Below, in pieces: positions 45,648 to 54,452 of a stretch of DNA of 64,000 nucleotides; positions within the stretch are counted from its first letter, which is position 1, and every line of letters begins with the position of its first letter. The notes beneath the pieces were generated by a model. That model saw nothing but the letters and a program-made list of their open reading frames with translations. It was not told the DNA's origin and searched no databases. The position numbers and the translations under genes are program-made. This stretch comes from CAIYTF01 sp963664845 (lineage in GTDB: Bacteria > Bacteroidota > Ignavibacteria > Ignavibacteriales > Ignavibacteriaceae): positions 1,612,001 to 1,676,000 of the forward strand of contig OY761615.1 of the NCBI GenBank assembly GCA_963664845.1, read 5' to 3'.

Positions 45648-48600
45648 ATCCCAAGTCCGAAGGTGAAGAAAATCTGCCGGGGCACATTCCTGTAGGTCAT
45701 ATAGGGATACAATAAGTAGCTTGTCTTTGTCGGATCGTCTGCCTGATCCATGGTTACGCCTTTAGTAATCCAGCGGGTGAGATCACTGCTGTAAACATTT
45801 GATTTATCGCCGGTATTTCCAAGCGGAGTCAACCATTTATTGTCGAATATATTCATCACCCGGATCGCAAAAAGCAATTTTGCAGTTCCCCAGGTAACTG
45901 TCTTTGTAAAATTGAAATCAAAACTGCTTTCCAACGGATAGCGCCGGTTATATACAATGTCTTTCAAATCAGTTTCTGTCCGGTAGGTGAATGGGAGCCC
46001 CGATTGCACGGTATAAGAAAGCGAGAATATTGAGTTCTCGAATGGCCTGAAACCTAACACGGAAAACCCATTTCCGTCCCCTACATTATATTGCACCTGA
46101 CCCCTGAATTTGTGTGTCCGGTCATCCATGGAGAGATATTCATTTGAGGTTATCCGGTTATCCGATTTCGAGGCCCCATCCGGATAATAAACCGTTGAGC
46201 CGTAAGTTCCATTGGTTGTTTGCGACAGCGTGTAATTTAGTCTGTATGTGATATCCCCCAGGGTGACCTTTTCCAAGGTGACATCCACACCAATTGTGGA
46301 GCCGAATGAGTTATTCGCATAGGTGGTGTAGGTAAACAATTGCGAATTATCAGCAGCATATCCCGCGTTATTTTTTACATTACCGGTATACGATGCAATG
46401 GATATAGTACCAATTTGTGTTATCCGGTCATTATAATAAATGGCGATATCCAAACGGTTATCCTCGTCAAGCATTTGCTGAATACCGACTTCATAATTAA
46501 TGGTTTTTTTCGGATCAAGATTCGGATTCCCAATGGTATTCCACCCGTAATAGGTGGAATTACCCAAAGCCTGGGCAAATGTCGGCATAGAAGCAAAGTG
46601 CCCATATTGCATTCTGAACGCAGTTGCTTCACCAATGGGGTAAGATAATCCCAAACGTGGCAACAGCACCACTTTTGTTTTTGATCTTGCCGTTGTCAAA
46701 TCGCCTACTGAACTGGCTCCCTGTGTTCCCTGGTAGAAAACATCATAAGCGTCTGCCGGAACGTTTGATTGGAAATTATAACCTTCGGCTCTGAGACCGA
46801 GATTTGCCACCATGCCTTCATATTCCATTTTATCCTGAAGATAAATCGAGCCCGAAATAGGGAATGCCGCGTAATGCTCGGCAACGCCCTGTTGCGCAAC
46901 GAAAGCATTTGCTTTATAATTATAGGTAACACCGGTGTTTCTCAGGTCCGAATAATTAAACTGAAATCCGGTTTTCATAAAATTTGACGGATTGATCTGA
47001 TTCGAATAGTCGCTTTTTGCGGAATACTGGTCGGAGCGGTTATCCTGGAAAAAATCAGTAGCGATGTTCTCATATGAAGAGAAATACGTTTGGTCCCACC
47101 AATCACCCCTGGTGAGAAGTACGCCAACCGGATCATTACTCCCATCCACCCTATCATTTTGATCATTCCACGAAAGTAAATACCGGTAGGGCAATTCATA
47201 CTTTTCATATTGATGAGTTAGGGTTGTTTCAAGAAAGGAACTTTCATTGAACGTATAGGTGTGCGTCAAGCTTTGCGAGGTGGTTTGTTCAGTTCGCACG
47301 GGATCACGGTTTACAAAATATTTTTCGTTGGCGGCATTTCCAGCCCAACGAATGTCATCGGACCCGGAAAAGAGACCACCGACGTATCGAAGGAAGGAAC
47401 CGGTGAACCTGAATTTATTATTCTTGATGGCGCTCGATGTTATATTCAGTGTGTAGTTTTGCTTTATTTGTTCCTGTTCGGTTGATGGGATGCGCGTCGG
47501 TTTATCCAGATATTCTCCGGATAAGTAGAACTGCAATAAATCTGGATCTTTTGATAAGGGGCCGCCAAATCCAAATGAAATGCGACTGTATGCAAGTTTT
47601 GTGTAGTCATAGACGCCGAGAGGATTATTATCAGAAGGTGTGTGTAGAAAAAGCCATTGATTATATGCCCAATTGATTTCTTTATTCGCAAGTGAATCCC
47701 ATCGTGCCAGTTCTGCGGCAGAAGCAGTTTTCGTTATATATACTTTATTATACAAATCAGCATACCGGGTGGTGGCATTCATTCCCAATTGCGTAAATAT
47801 ATTGCTGTTTGGCGAGCTATAGGAATCTTGCTTTTTTTGCATCCAATAGTTATAGTTACCCCATGTATTCCACTCAAAACTGGATTTGTCATAAATATAA
47901 TTGCCCCAGTGATATTGCCCGGCAGGACGATATTCCACCCGGGCCTCACCGGTAAGTTTTGGACCGCCTTCTTTGAGGACCACCTTAACAATTGCGGCTT
48001 GTGCATTGCCATATTCGGACTGGAAGCCGCCGGTGATGAGCTGCATTTGTTGAACGCCGAGTGTGTTGACATCGTATTTCCAGGAATTGTCCGCCTTAGT
48101 TCCAGTTCCCCACCCCGGGACGGCATTGTTGGAGTTGGACTGTTCAACACCGTTAACCTGGAAGCTAACCTCATTGGAACCTGAACCACGCACCTGATAA
48201 TCACCTTTTTCATTCTTCTGAAAACTCGAAGTTAAATCAAGTGCCCCGCGTAAGCCTTCTATGGGGGCCGATTTGATCTGGGATGCATCAATAGTGGTAG
48301 CTGAAGAAGTCTGATCTTTTATAATGGTTTGTTTTTGGGCAACAATGGTAATAGCCTGAATTTGGATGGTGGCATCGTTCATATTGAAATCCACCTGTGT
48401 AGTGCGATCAATATTTACCTGAACATTGCTCTGTGTTACCGTACCATAGCCGACCATACTGGCGGTTAATGAGTACTGACCTGGATTGATATTAATTATG
48501 AAATAATTTCCGTCAACATCGGTTACTGCTCCAAGTTTGGTTCCATCAAGTCGTATATTTATTCCAACCAGGCTTTCATGTGTTTTTGCATCAATGACCT

Positions 48601-48730
48601 TCCCGGAAATTTTGCCCTTTCCGCCACCTTGTGCAGAAAGGATACCGGTAAAAACCACAACAAGAGCAAAGAGCAGATATAGTAATGCGGAAGTATTAAT
48701 TTTCGAGCCGCATGCGTTTGAAGTTACCAT
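45644..48730 (-). CDS. TonB-dependent outer-membrane receptor
   Basis: 1028 residues. An uncleaved-looking polar start precedes the hydrophobic signal (SALLYLLFALVVVFTGILSAQ). Residues about 40-120 are a carboxypeptidase-regulatory-like domain (GKISGKVIDAKTHESLVGIN...VDGNYFIININPGQYSL). A plug domain (QIKSAPIEGLRGALDLTSSF...VRGSGSNEVSFQVNGVEQ) and a 22-strand-type barrel follow, ending FFTFGLGI. It imports a large ligand across the outer membrane using TonB/ExbBD, which are not in the window. There is no SusD partner. It is the first gene of the surface locus, with the shared operator/promoter at 48844-48889 about 115 nt upstream. Confidence 0.94.
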   Translation of the reverse strand: MVTSNACGSKINTSALLYLLFALVVVFTGILSAQGGGKGKISGKVIDAKTHESLVGINIRLDGTKLGAVTDVDGNYFIININPGQYSLTASMVGYGTVTQSNVQVNIDRTTQVDFNMNDATIQIQAITIVAQKQTIIKDQTSSATTIDASQIKSAPIEGLRGALDLTSSFQKNEKGDYQVRGSGSNEVSFQVNGVEQSNSNNAVPGWGTGTKADNSWKYDVNTLGVQQMQLITGGFQSEYGNAQAAIVKVVLKEGGPKLTGEARVEYRPAGQYHWGNYIYDKSSFEWNTWGNYNYWMQKKQDSYSSPNSNIFTQLGMNATTRYADLYNKVYITKTASAAELARWDSLANKEINWAYNQWLFLHTPSDNNPLGVYDYTKLAYSRISFGFGGPLSKDPDLLQFYLSGEYLDKPTRIPSTEQEQIKQNYTLNITSSAIKNNKFRFTGSFLRYVGGLFSGSDDIRWAGNAANEKYFVNRDPVRTEQTTSQSLTHTYTFNESSFLETTLTHQYEKYELPYRYLLSWNDQNDRVDGSNDPVGVLLTRGDWWDQTYFSSYENIATDFFQDNRSDQYSAKSDYSNQINPSNFMKTGFQFNYSDLRNTGVTYNYKANAFVAQQGVAEHYAAFPISGSIYLQDKMEYEGMVANLGLRAEGYNFQSNVPADAYDVFYQGTQGASSVGDLTTARSKTKVVLLPRLGLSYPIGEATAFRMQYGHFASMPTFAQALGNSTYYGWNTIGNPNLDPKKTINYEVGIQQMLDEDNRLDIAIYYNDRITQIGTISIASYTGNVKNNAGYAADNSQLFTYTTYANNSFGSTIGVDVTLEKVTLGDITYRLNYTLSQTTNGTYGSTVYYPDGASKSDNRITSNEYLSMDDRTHKFRGQVQYNVGDGNGFSVLGFRPFENSIFSLSYTVQSGLPFTYRTETDLKDIVYNRRYPLESSFDFNFTKTVTWGTAKLLFAIRVMNIFDNKWLTPLGNTGDKSNVYSSDLTRWITKGVTMDQADDPTKTSYLLYPYMTYRNVPRQIFFTFGLGI

Positions 48731-48843
48731 GTCAGGAAAGATTATTTAATTTATAAATCTATCAGTGATTTTATTTTTGCACGTCCGGAAGAAACGGTTT
48801 TCCACCACACGGCTATCTGCGTAATTCAAGAATAAACGCTTGT

Positions 48844-48889
48844 CAAAATTCGAATTATAACCCCGAGATGCAACTACATCATTAGGTAG
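48844..48889 (-). promoter_or_regulatory. Shared operator-promoter, copy 2 (TonB/T9SS locus)
   Basis: Minus strand: CTACCTAATGATGTAGTTG (48889-48871), 19 nt, GAATTTTG (48851-48844). The 27-nt stretch 48865-48891 is identical to 52663-52689 and the 19-bp core is identical to 26054-26072. A TATAAT also lies at 48859-48854 on the minus strand. The TonB-receptor gene starts about 110 nt downstream. Confidence 0.75.
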
Positions 48890-49311
48890 GGTAATTTCTT
48901 CAACAAGATATTGCGCAGTAAAAGCGGCAAGCGATGCATCATAGCCACTCAGATTATAAAACCTATTCTGTGGTTGTCAGTCAAAAACAATATTCGGGAG
49001 AATCAAGCTATGGGGTGCCCGGACATTCCCGAACCGCGATCTTTTATCAAGGCACGGACAAATGTGCATAACATTAAAAGGTGCGTCATAAACGGGGATC
49101 TTACGGGTAAAAGGATTGCGCAATTGTAATTTCCAGCACGGTCTGCAAGCAGAATATATTCAATAGGTTATCAAGTCTGAAAGTTCTCTAAAATAGCTGT
49201 ACAAATGTACGCAGAATAGATTTTATGAACAAAGGGATGTACCAGTTGGCGCCCCATGGCAAGTATATAATCAGTCGGTGGCATTTGCCAACAACGCCAT
49301 TTACCGGGAAG

Positions 49312-49345
49312 CAGAACAATCCCGCCTACCCGGGGGATTGTTCTG
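49312..49345. other. Strong 12-bp hairpin in gene-free stretch 48892-49514
   Basis: CAGAACAATCCC (49312-49323) and GGGATTGTTCTG (49334-49345) are perfectly complementary with a 10-nt loop. There is no T-run on either strand. It lies about 170 nt past the stop of the 49515 gene and may mark its 3' end. The remainder of the stretch has only short frames without start signals or resemblance. Confidence 0.4.
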
Positions 49346-49514
49346 TTCAGCTATAGCGAAACTCCAGTCTAAGATAAATCCAATGAAGCAATCCATCTTC
49401 CAAGTGCTTCCTGCTTTCGATTACATCACTTCTCACCGGCTGTTTTTCGTGATCGATCCGTTTCAGTGTTGCCGGCTCAGGAAAATCAAAAATAACCGGA
49501 CTAATCGTATGATA

Positions 49515-52445
49515 CTATTTAAGGAGTACCATTTTTTTCACCTGGGAGAAGAGAACATTCGATTTATTATCCCGGGCTGTTAAGCGATAGAAATAAACGC
49601 CGGAGACCATTTGGTTGTTGCTCTGCACTATACAAGAATTATAGCCCGCCGCCTGATCCTGATTAACAACAGTAGCAACTTTTGTGCCTGCAATAGTATA
49701 AATTTCAATTGAAACTCTGGCATCTACAGGCAGGGAGTATTCAATTTTTGTAGAAGGATTGAATGGATTCGGGTAGTTCTGTAAAACCGAAAAACTCTGT
49801 GGGATACTGATCATGGCCTCAGCCTCCTCTGAAGTCTGGAATGTGCCGTCGTTATCCACAATTTTTAACCGGTACACATACTTCCCGGTCATGAGCCCTT
49901 TGTCAGTAAAGTGATAATTGTGCACTGCATTACTGTAACCGGAGGCGTTCTGCGCACCAACAGATATCCATTTTGCTGCATTTTTAATCGAACGTTCAAT
50001 TATAAACCTGTTCGCATTAATTTCCGTTGCCGTTTGCCAGGTCAGGCTAACCGTTCTGCCACTGACAGAAGAGGAAAAAGAAGTTAATTCAACCGGCAGA
50101 CTGGCTTGTTCGCCAGCGGTAAAAACAGAGAATGATTTAATCCCAGACAAACCGATAGAATGTGTGGTCGTATTAACCGGACCTAAACCAACCCAGGCAC
50201 TCCCATCATATTTGCCGCCGTACAGGTTCCCTTCAGTTCCACTAACGTCGCCCACAACATATATTAATGTTATCTGATAGGTCGGGTCCGTAATACCTGT
50301 GGCCGTCAGTTTCCAATATCGCTTAAGATAATCTGTCGTACTGAGATTTGACGCATATTTTGTATTCGCTAAATTGACACCGATGGACGCTGAGGAATAG
50401 GAAGCAGCCGTAAGTGCATTCAAAGTAACCGGTGTATAGTTGGAAGCATCGCCAACCGGATACGTGAACGCAGACGAGAGGTCGGATGTAAATGCCCTGA
50501 TAAGTTGTCCGGTTCCTGAAGCATTTATATGAACGGCAGCTGTTGGTGTTCCGCTAATTGTAGATGCTGCACTTAAGGTCAAATTGTTAGCACCCAGGGT
50601 AAGCATACCGTTTGAAAGTGTCAAGGTACCATTGAGCGAGAGTGAGGAAGACAGGGTTACACCGGCTGTGTTATTAACTGTCAGATTCGCGATACTAGCA
50701 GGCAATGCTGCCCCTGTAGTTTGAGCTACTGAGCCGTTATAAGTAATTATTGAATTGGACCCAAGTGTTTTTGTTCCGGTGATGGTCACTGCTGAATTCC
50801 AGCCGCCTGCAAGTGCAATTTTCAATTCACCGTCTAATTGCAATTTCCCCGCCCCTGTTCCATTCGCAAAAACGCGGTTCGGCAGCAGAACCGTTGTCCC
50901 CGTAGAAATGGTCAAAGTTACTCCATTATCAATTTTGACTGTCCATTCCGGAGTTACGGAAGCAGGTCGGGTGGTGAAGGTGAAATTAGTTCCGGCTGGA
51001 GCAGTTATTGTACGGCTGGTGGAGAAGGAAATGTCACCTCGCAGATTGATTGTACCACTGGTGCCGGATATGATCGCAAGCGTTTTTCCACTCCCCCCAA
51101 ATGACACATTTGTGCTTGGAGGATAAGAAGCGTTTGCCGATAGAAAAGTTGAAGCACTTGCAAGGTTCACATTTCCATTAAACTGCAAATTAGCTTCAAA
51201 GGTATTGTTTGCCGAAGAAAGCGTTGGCGAATTAAGATTGAACGCTGATACTGTTGTAGCAGCCGAAACAGTTACATCACCATTGCAGATATAAGTCGGG
51301 GTTGTGGTAGAAGCACCGCCAAAGCGGATAGTGCCATTACCGCTATTTCCGTTAATATTCAAAACACCGTTAAAAGTAAATGTCTGACCGGATACGCCAT
51401 TCCAAACAATTTCTCCGTTGTCATTGATTGTGGTTGTTCCATTCACAATATAATTCGGACCGCCTAATAATCGTGCACCATTGGAAATCGTAAGATCACC
51501 GCCAATAGTCATCGTGCCGGATGGTCCGGTAAAGGTTTTAATAGCTGAGCCAGCCGTAGTACCACCGCTTAATGAAAGATTAGAATAATTAACAAATCTT
51601 CCGGCAGCAGCCATCCCTGAATATTTAACCGTGCTGCCGGTGTTGCAGGTCATTGTAGTGGGATTCTCTGAACCGGCAGTATTTACGAATCCGGAGCTGG
51701 TCCCTTTAATTTCCAACATGCCCCCGCTATTAACCGTTAGGGCTGTGGTGTAAATGCTTCCATAACCTGTACCCGTGCCTAGATAACCATCAATGGTTAT
51801 TGAAGCAACTTTCCCTGATCCACCACCGGTTTGCGCAATTCGATCCACGTTTTTAAGCGAACATGCAGCCGCAATAGCTATTGTACTTGTTGATGCCATA
51901 CTGATTTGCAAAGAATTCGCATCAATTATACCGGCTGAACCAATTAAACTCCCGTCTACACGAAGCTGTTGTGACAACGTCAGACTACCACTACTCTTAT
52001 TCACTTCAAAATCAGGCCAATTGGTGCTTATGCCAATAAGAGTTATCGTCTGTGTTCCTGTTCCTGCAAAAATAATCTTTGTGCCTGTCGCATTTCCAAG
52101 ACTTGTGGCATTCACATAGTCATCTGTAGAAGCAGCACCAACAAGATTGCCATATACTGTCAATGTCATGTTCGCAACGCTGAAATCAAGTTTACTGGAG
52201 GAAGCCTCGAAGGTTAAATTTGCCACTTCAGCATTCTGATCGATCGTAATAATATGAGTTGAGGCAATAGTGACATTATCAAATGCGTGAGGAATATTAT
52301 CGGCTGTAGTTCCCGAAACCAACGTCCACGTTGCGGCATTATTCCACGAGCCGGAGGCAGTGCTGGTAAAGACCGCTTGTCCCCATATGGTCCGTGAAAT
52401 CAATAACAGGGAAAGAAGGAAGTAGACTAGTACAGAATTTTTCAT
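49515..52445 (-). CDS. T9SS-exported beta-helix-like repeat protein (976 aa)
   Basis: Signal peptide (MKNSVLVYFLLSLLLISRTIWGQ), then TASGSWNNAATW...DNVTIASTHIITID, a beginning typical of G8-like/adhesin proteins. A long Thr/Ser/Asn/Gly-rich region of short strand repeats suggests a parallel beta-helix. A beta-sandwich (LPVELTSFSSSVSGRTVSLT) and a T9SS type-A sorting domain with NYPNPFNPSTK close the protein. Its last 300 residues resemble those of the 2719-6693 protein. No active site is recognised. The shared operator/promoter copy 3 is about 200 nt upstream, placing it in the same candidate regulon as the TonB locus, so a surface glycan-binding or polysaccharide-modifying role is likely. 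Confidence 0.87.
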   Translation of the reverse strand: MKNSVLVYFLLSLLLISRTIWGQAVFTSTASGSWNNAATWTLVSGTTADNIPHAFDNVTIASTHIITIDQNAEVANLTFEASSSKLDFSVANMTLTVYGNLVGAASTDDYVNATSLGNATGTKIIFAGTGTQTITLIGISTNWPDFEVNKSSGSLTLSQQLRVDGSLIGSAGIIDANSLQISMASTSTIAIAAACSLKNVDRIAQTGGGSGKVASITIDGYLGTGTGYGSIYTTALTVNSGGMLEIKGTSSGFVNTAGSENPTTMTCNTGSTVKYSGMAAAGRFVNYSNLSLSGGTTAGSAIKTFTGPSGTMTIGGDLTISNGARLLGGPNYIVNGTTTINDNGEIVWNGVSGQTFTFNGVLNINGNSGNGTIRFGGASTTTPTYICNGDVTVSAATTVSAFNLNSPTLSSANNTFEANLQFNGNVNLASASTFLSANASYPPSTNVSFGGSGKTLAIISGTSGTINLRGDISFSTSRTITAPAGTNFTFTTRPASVTPEWTVKIDNGVTLTISTGTTVLLPNRVFANGTGAGKLQLDGELKIALAGGWNSAVTITGTKTLGSNSIITYNGSVAQTTGAALPASIANLTVNNTAGVTLSSSLSLNGTLTLSNGMLTLGANNLTLSAASTISGTPTAAVHINASGTGQLIRAFTSDLSSAFTYPVGDASNYTPVTLNALTAASYSSASIGVNLANTKYASNLSTTDYLKRYWKLTATGITDPTYQITLIYVVGDVSGTEGNLYGGKYDGSAWVGLGPVNTTTHSIGLSGIKSFSVFTAGEQASLPVELTSFSSSVSGRTVSLTWQTATEINANRFIIERSIKNAAKWISVGAQNASGYSNAVHNYHFTDKGLMTGKYVYRLKIVDNDGTFQTSEEAEAMISIPQSFSVLQNYPNPFNPSTKIEYSLPVDARVSIEIYTIAGTKVATVVNQDQAAGYNSCIVQSNNQMVSGVYFYRLTARDNKSNVLFSQVKKMVLLK

Positions 52446-52533
52446 AAAATGCCTTATAGTGGTTAATTCTAAGCCGGATCAATAATCACAGAAGAGATAA
52501 CAGTTTCATACTTTATTTAGCTGTTGAAGCATG

Positions 52534-52562
52534 TGCGCCGACCAATCGCTTGGCGCATTTTT
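52534..52562 (+). terminator. Hairpin with T-run in leader region
   Basis: TGCGCC...GGCGCA (52534-52557), optionally with an inner CCAA/TTGG pairing, is followed on the plus strand by TTTTT. No plus-strand gene lies upstream. On the minus strand the hairpin falls inside the predicted 5' leader of the 49515-52445 gene, where it may affect the message. Confidence 0.35.
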
Positions 52563-52641
52563 CTGTATTGTAGTGCCAATCGGTTAACAGAAGAGGCACT
52601 TCTATTTTAGCTGCTCTTATTAATTGAGATTATCCGGGAAT

Positions 52642-52687
52642 CAAATTTCACATCTCGCCTGTGAGATGCAACTACATCATTAGGTAG
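52642..52687 (-). promoter_or_regulatory. Shared operator-promoter, copy 3 (T9SS protein gene)
   Basis: Minus strand: CTACCTAATGATGTAGTTG (52687-52669), 19 nt, GAAATTTG (52649-52642). The 19-nt spacer contains one arm of a CATCTC/GAGATG hairpin (52651-52668). The palindrome also lies about 90 nt before the plus-strand phosphohexomutase gene, so it could act on both directions. The rest of 52446-52775 holds no gene. Confidence 0.72.
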
Positions 52688-52775
52688 GGAAGGTACATTT
52701 ATTAAAGTATTTTTTCTATTTTCTCATAGCTGATAATAATTACTATTTCTATTCACACAAATAATAAAACTGTTA

Positions 52776-54224
52776 ATGAATCAAGATACAATCATATTTG
52801 GAACAGACGGCTGGCGAGGATTGCTCGGATCAGAACTAAATGATGAAAACATTATGCTTGTTGCTCAGGCCTTCGCAGACTATCTGAATCGCTTTTCCAG
52901 TCCCACTGTTACCCGACGCGCCGCCATCGCTTTCGATGGGCGTCAAAACTCAGAACATTTTGCGCAGCTATTTGCAAAAGTTCTTTCCGGTAATGATATT
53001 CTCACACACCTTTCCAACCGAATAATCCCTACGCCAACTCTCTCCTATTATGTTAAACATATGGGTTTTGATGCCGGTGTTATGATCACAGCAAGTCACA
53101 ATCCACCGCAATATAACGGCGTAAAATTCAAAGCAGCTTATGGCGGGCCCTTTGTAACCGAAGAGACGCTGAAAGTTGAAGCCTTTCTGGAAGCCAATCC
53201 AGTCAAACAAAATGATGTTCTCATCTGCAGCGTCGATATGCTTACGGTTTATTATCAACAATTGGAATCATACATCGATTTTGCTTCTATCCGTTCGGCA
53301 GAAATCCGGATTGCCATTGACTCTATGGGCGGCGCAGGTCAAACCTTTCTTCAAACACTTCTTGCTAAACACCAATGCAATGCGCAAACAATTTTTGAAA
53401 TAACCGATGAGCAATTCTTTGGCCGCGCTCCTGAGCCAATTGAACAGAACCTCTGTTCTCTGATGACGTTTCTCTCGGGGAACTGTGGCTATTCATTTGG
53501 AGTTGCAACAGATGGTGATGCAGATCGTGTTGGTGTGGTTCTGGAAAACGGTAAATGGTTGAGTGCTCAATATACTATTTTGCTGCTCAACGATTATTTT
53601 GTGAATGCCAAAAACATACAAGGCGGGTTGGTAAAAACTTCATCCGTGACCGATAAAATTAAATTGTTTGAATCGTCTGAAAGAAAAGTCTTCGACGTTC
53701 AGGTTGGTTTTAAATATATTTGCGAATTAATGGTGGATAGCGATATTGCTATTGGCTGCGAGGAAAGCGGCGGCTATGGGTTCAAGGATCATATTCCCGA
53801 ACGCGACGGATTGCTTTCAGCACTGCTTATTGCCGAGATGCTTGCAAAATCGGGTTGTACTAAATTGAGCGAATATGTTGAGCGTAAGATCACGGAGTTT
53901 GGTGAAATTTTTTATGACCGGATAGATTATAAATGCTACCGACCCGACAGAATCGAATTATTGCCAAAACTTGAAAAGGCTCCGCCTGATGAATTGGCCG
54001 GATTGTGTATTAAACAAATACTGCATTATCATTCAAGCAGAGGCATTATAAACGGATTAAAATTTATCCTTGAAGGAAATTGCCGATGGCTTCTGATCCG
54101 GTCATCCGAAACCGAACCATTGCTCAGGTTCTACGCTGAAGGAAATTCAAATCAGGAAGTACAGAGTCTGTTGCAAGCAGGCATCCAAATGATTAATACA
54201 GACAGTATTAATACCGCAATCTGA
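52776..54224 (+). CDS. Phosphohexomutase (phosphoglucomutase/phosphomannomutase family)
   Basis: 482 residues. Family motifs in order: IFGTDGWRG, the phosphoserine loop ITASHNPPQYNG with Ser107, the metal loop DGDADR (Asp246, Asp248, Asp250), the sugar-binding loop EESGGYGFKDH, and the phosphate-binding C-terminus IRSSETEPLLRFYAEG. It interconverts hexose-1- and 6-phosphates in the cytoplasm. It would link the sugar-1-phosphate produced by the GH94 phosphorylase to glycolysis or to NagB. It diverges from the T9SS protein gene, sharing the 330-nt region with operator copy 3. Glc, Man and GlcNAc specificity cannot be separated by eye. Confidence 0.92.
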   Translation: MNQDTIIFGTDGWRGLLGSELNDENIMLVAQAFADYLNRFSSPTVTRRAAIAFDGRQNSEHFAQLFAKVLSGNDILTHLSNRIIPTPTLSYYVKHMGFDAGVMITASHNPPQYNGVKFKAAYGGPFVTEETLKVEAFLEANPVKQNDVLICSVDMLTVYYQQLESYIDFASIRSAEIRIAIDSMGGAGQTFLQTLLAKHQCNAQTIFEITDEQFFGRAPEPIEQNLCSLMTFLSGNCGYSFGVATDGDADRVGVVLENGKWLSAQYTILLLNDYFVNAKNIQGGLVKTSSVTDKIKLFESSERKVFDVQVGFKYICELMVDSDIAIGCEESGGYGFKDHIPERDGLLSALLIAEMLAKSGCTKLSEYVERKITEFGEIFYDRIDYKCYRPDRIELLPKLEKAPPDELAGLCIKQILHYHSSRGIINGLKFILEGNCRWLLIRSSETEPLLRFYAEGNSNQEVQSLLQAGIQMINTDSINTAI

Positions 54225-54452
54225 TGCGCTGACAGTCTTAATTCCTGAACTGTCTTCGAATAAAAGCTATAGATATTGACACCTCAGAAAAATTTCTTTT
54301 TCTCAGGCTGCCATATATCGCTTTTTCCTCTAAAAACAAGGTCATTAGGTCATAAGAGCTTTCCCTATAACAAGCAAGCCTGGAAAAACTTAACAATCCG
54401 AATTTATTTTCGATGATACAATTAATCTTCATTTTTATTTTGGAGCAACCTT

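Noticed and set aside
48911..49129. 72-codon plus-strand frame in the gap before the TonB receptor
   Set aside because: No start signal, no resemblance and located in a promoter-bearing gap.
26054..52689. The three 19-bp repeats as CRISPR repeats or transposon ends
   Set aside because: They are single copies 4-23 kb apart, all in the same orientation, each before a gene, with no adjacent spacers, cas genes or transposase. A fixed distance to a -7 box fits a promoter better.
54341..54351. tcattaggt before the chemoreceptor as a fourth operator copy
   Set aside because: Only nine bases match, the flanking palindrome halves are missing and no -7 box lies at the 19-nt spacing.
54238..54432. 64-codon minus-strand frame between phosphohexomutase and chemoreceptor
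   Set aside because: No ribosome-binding site or recognisable sequence; the frame is likely chance.
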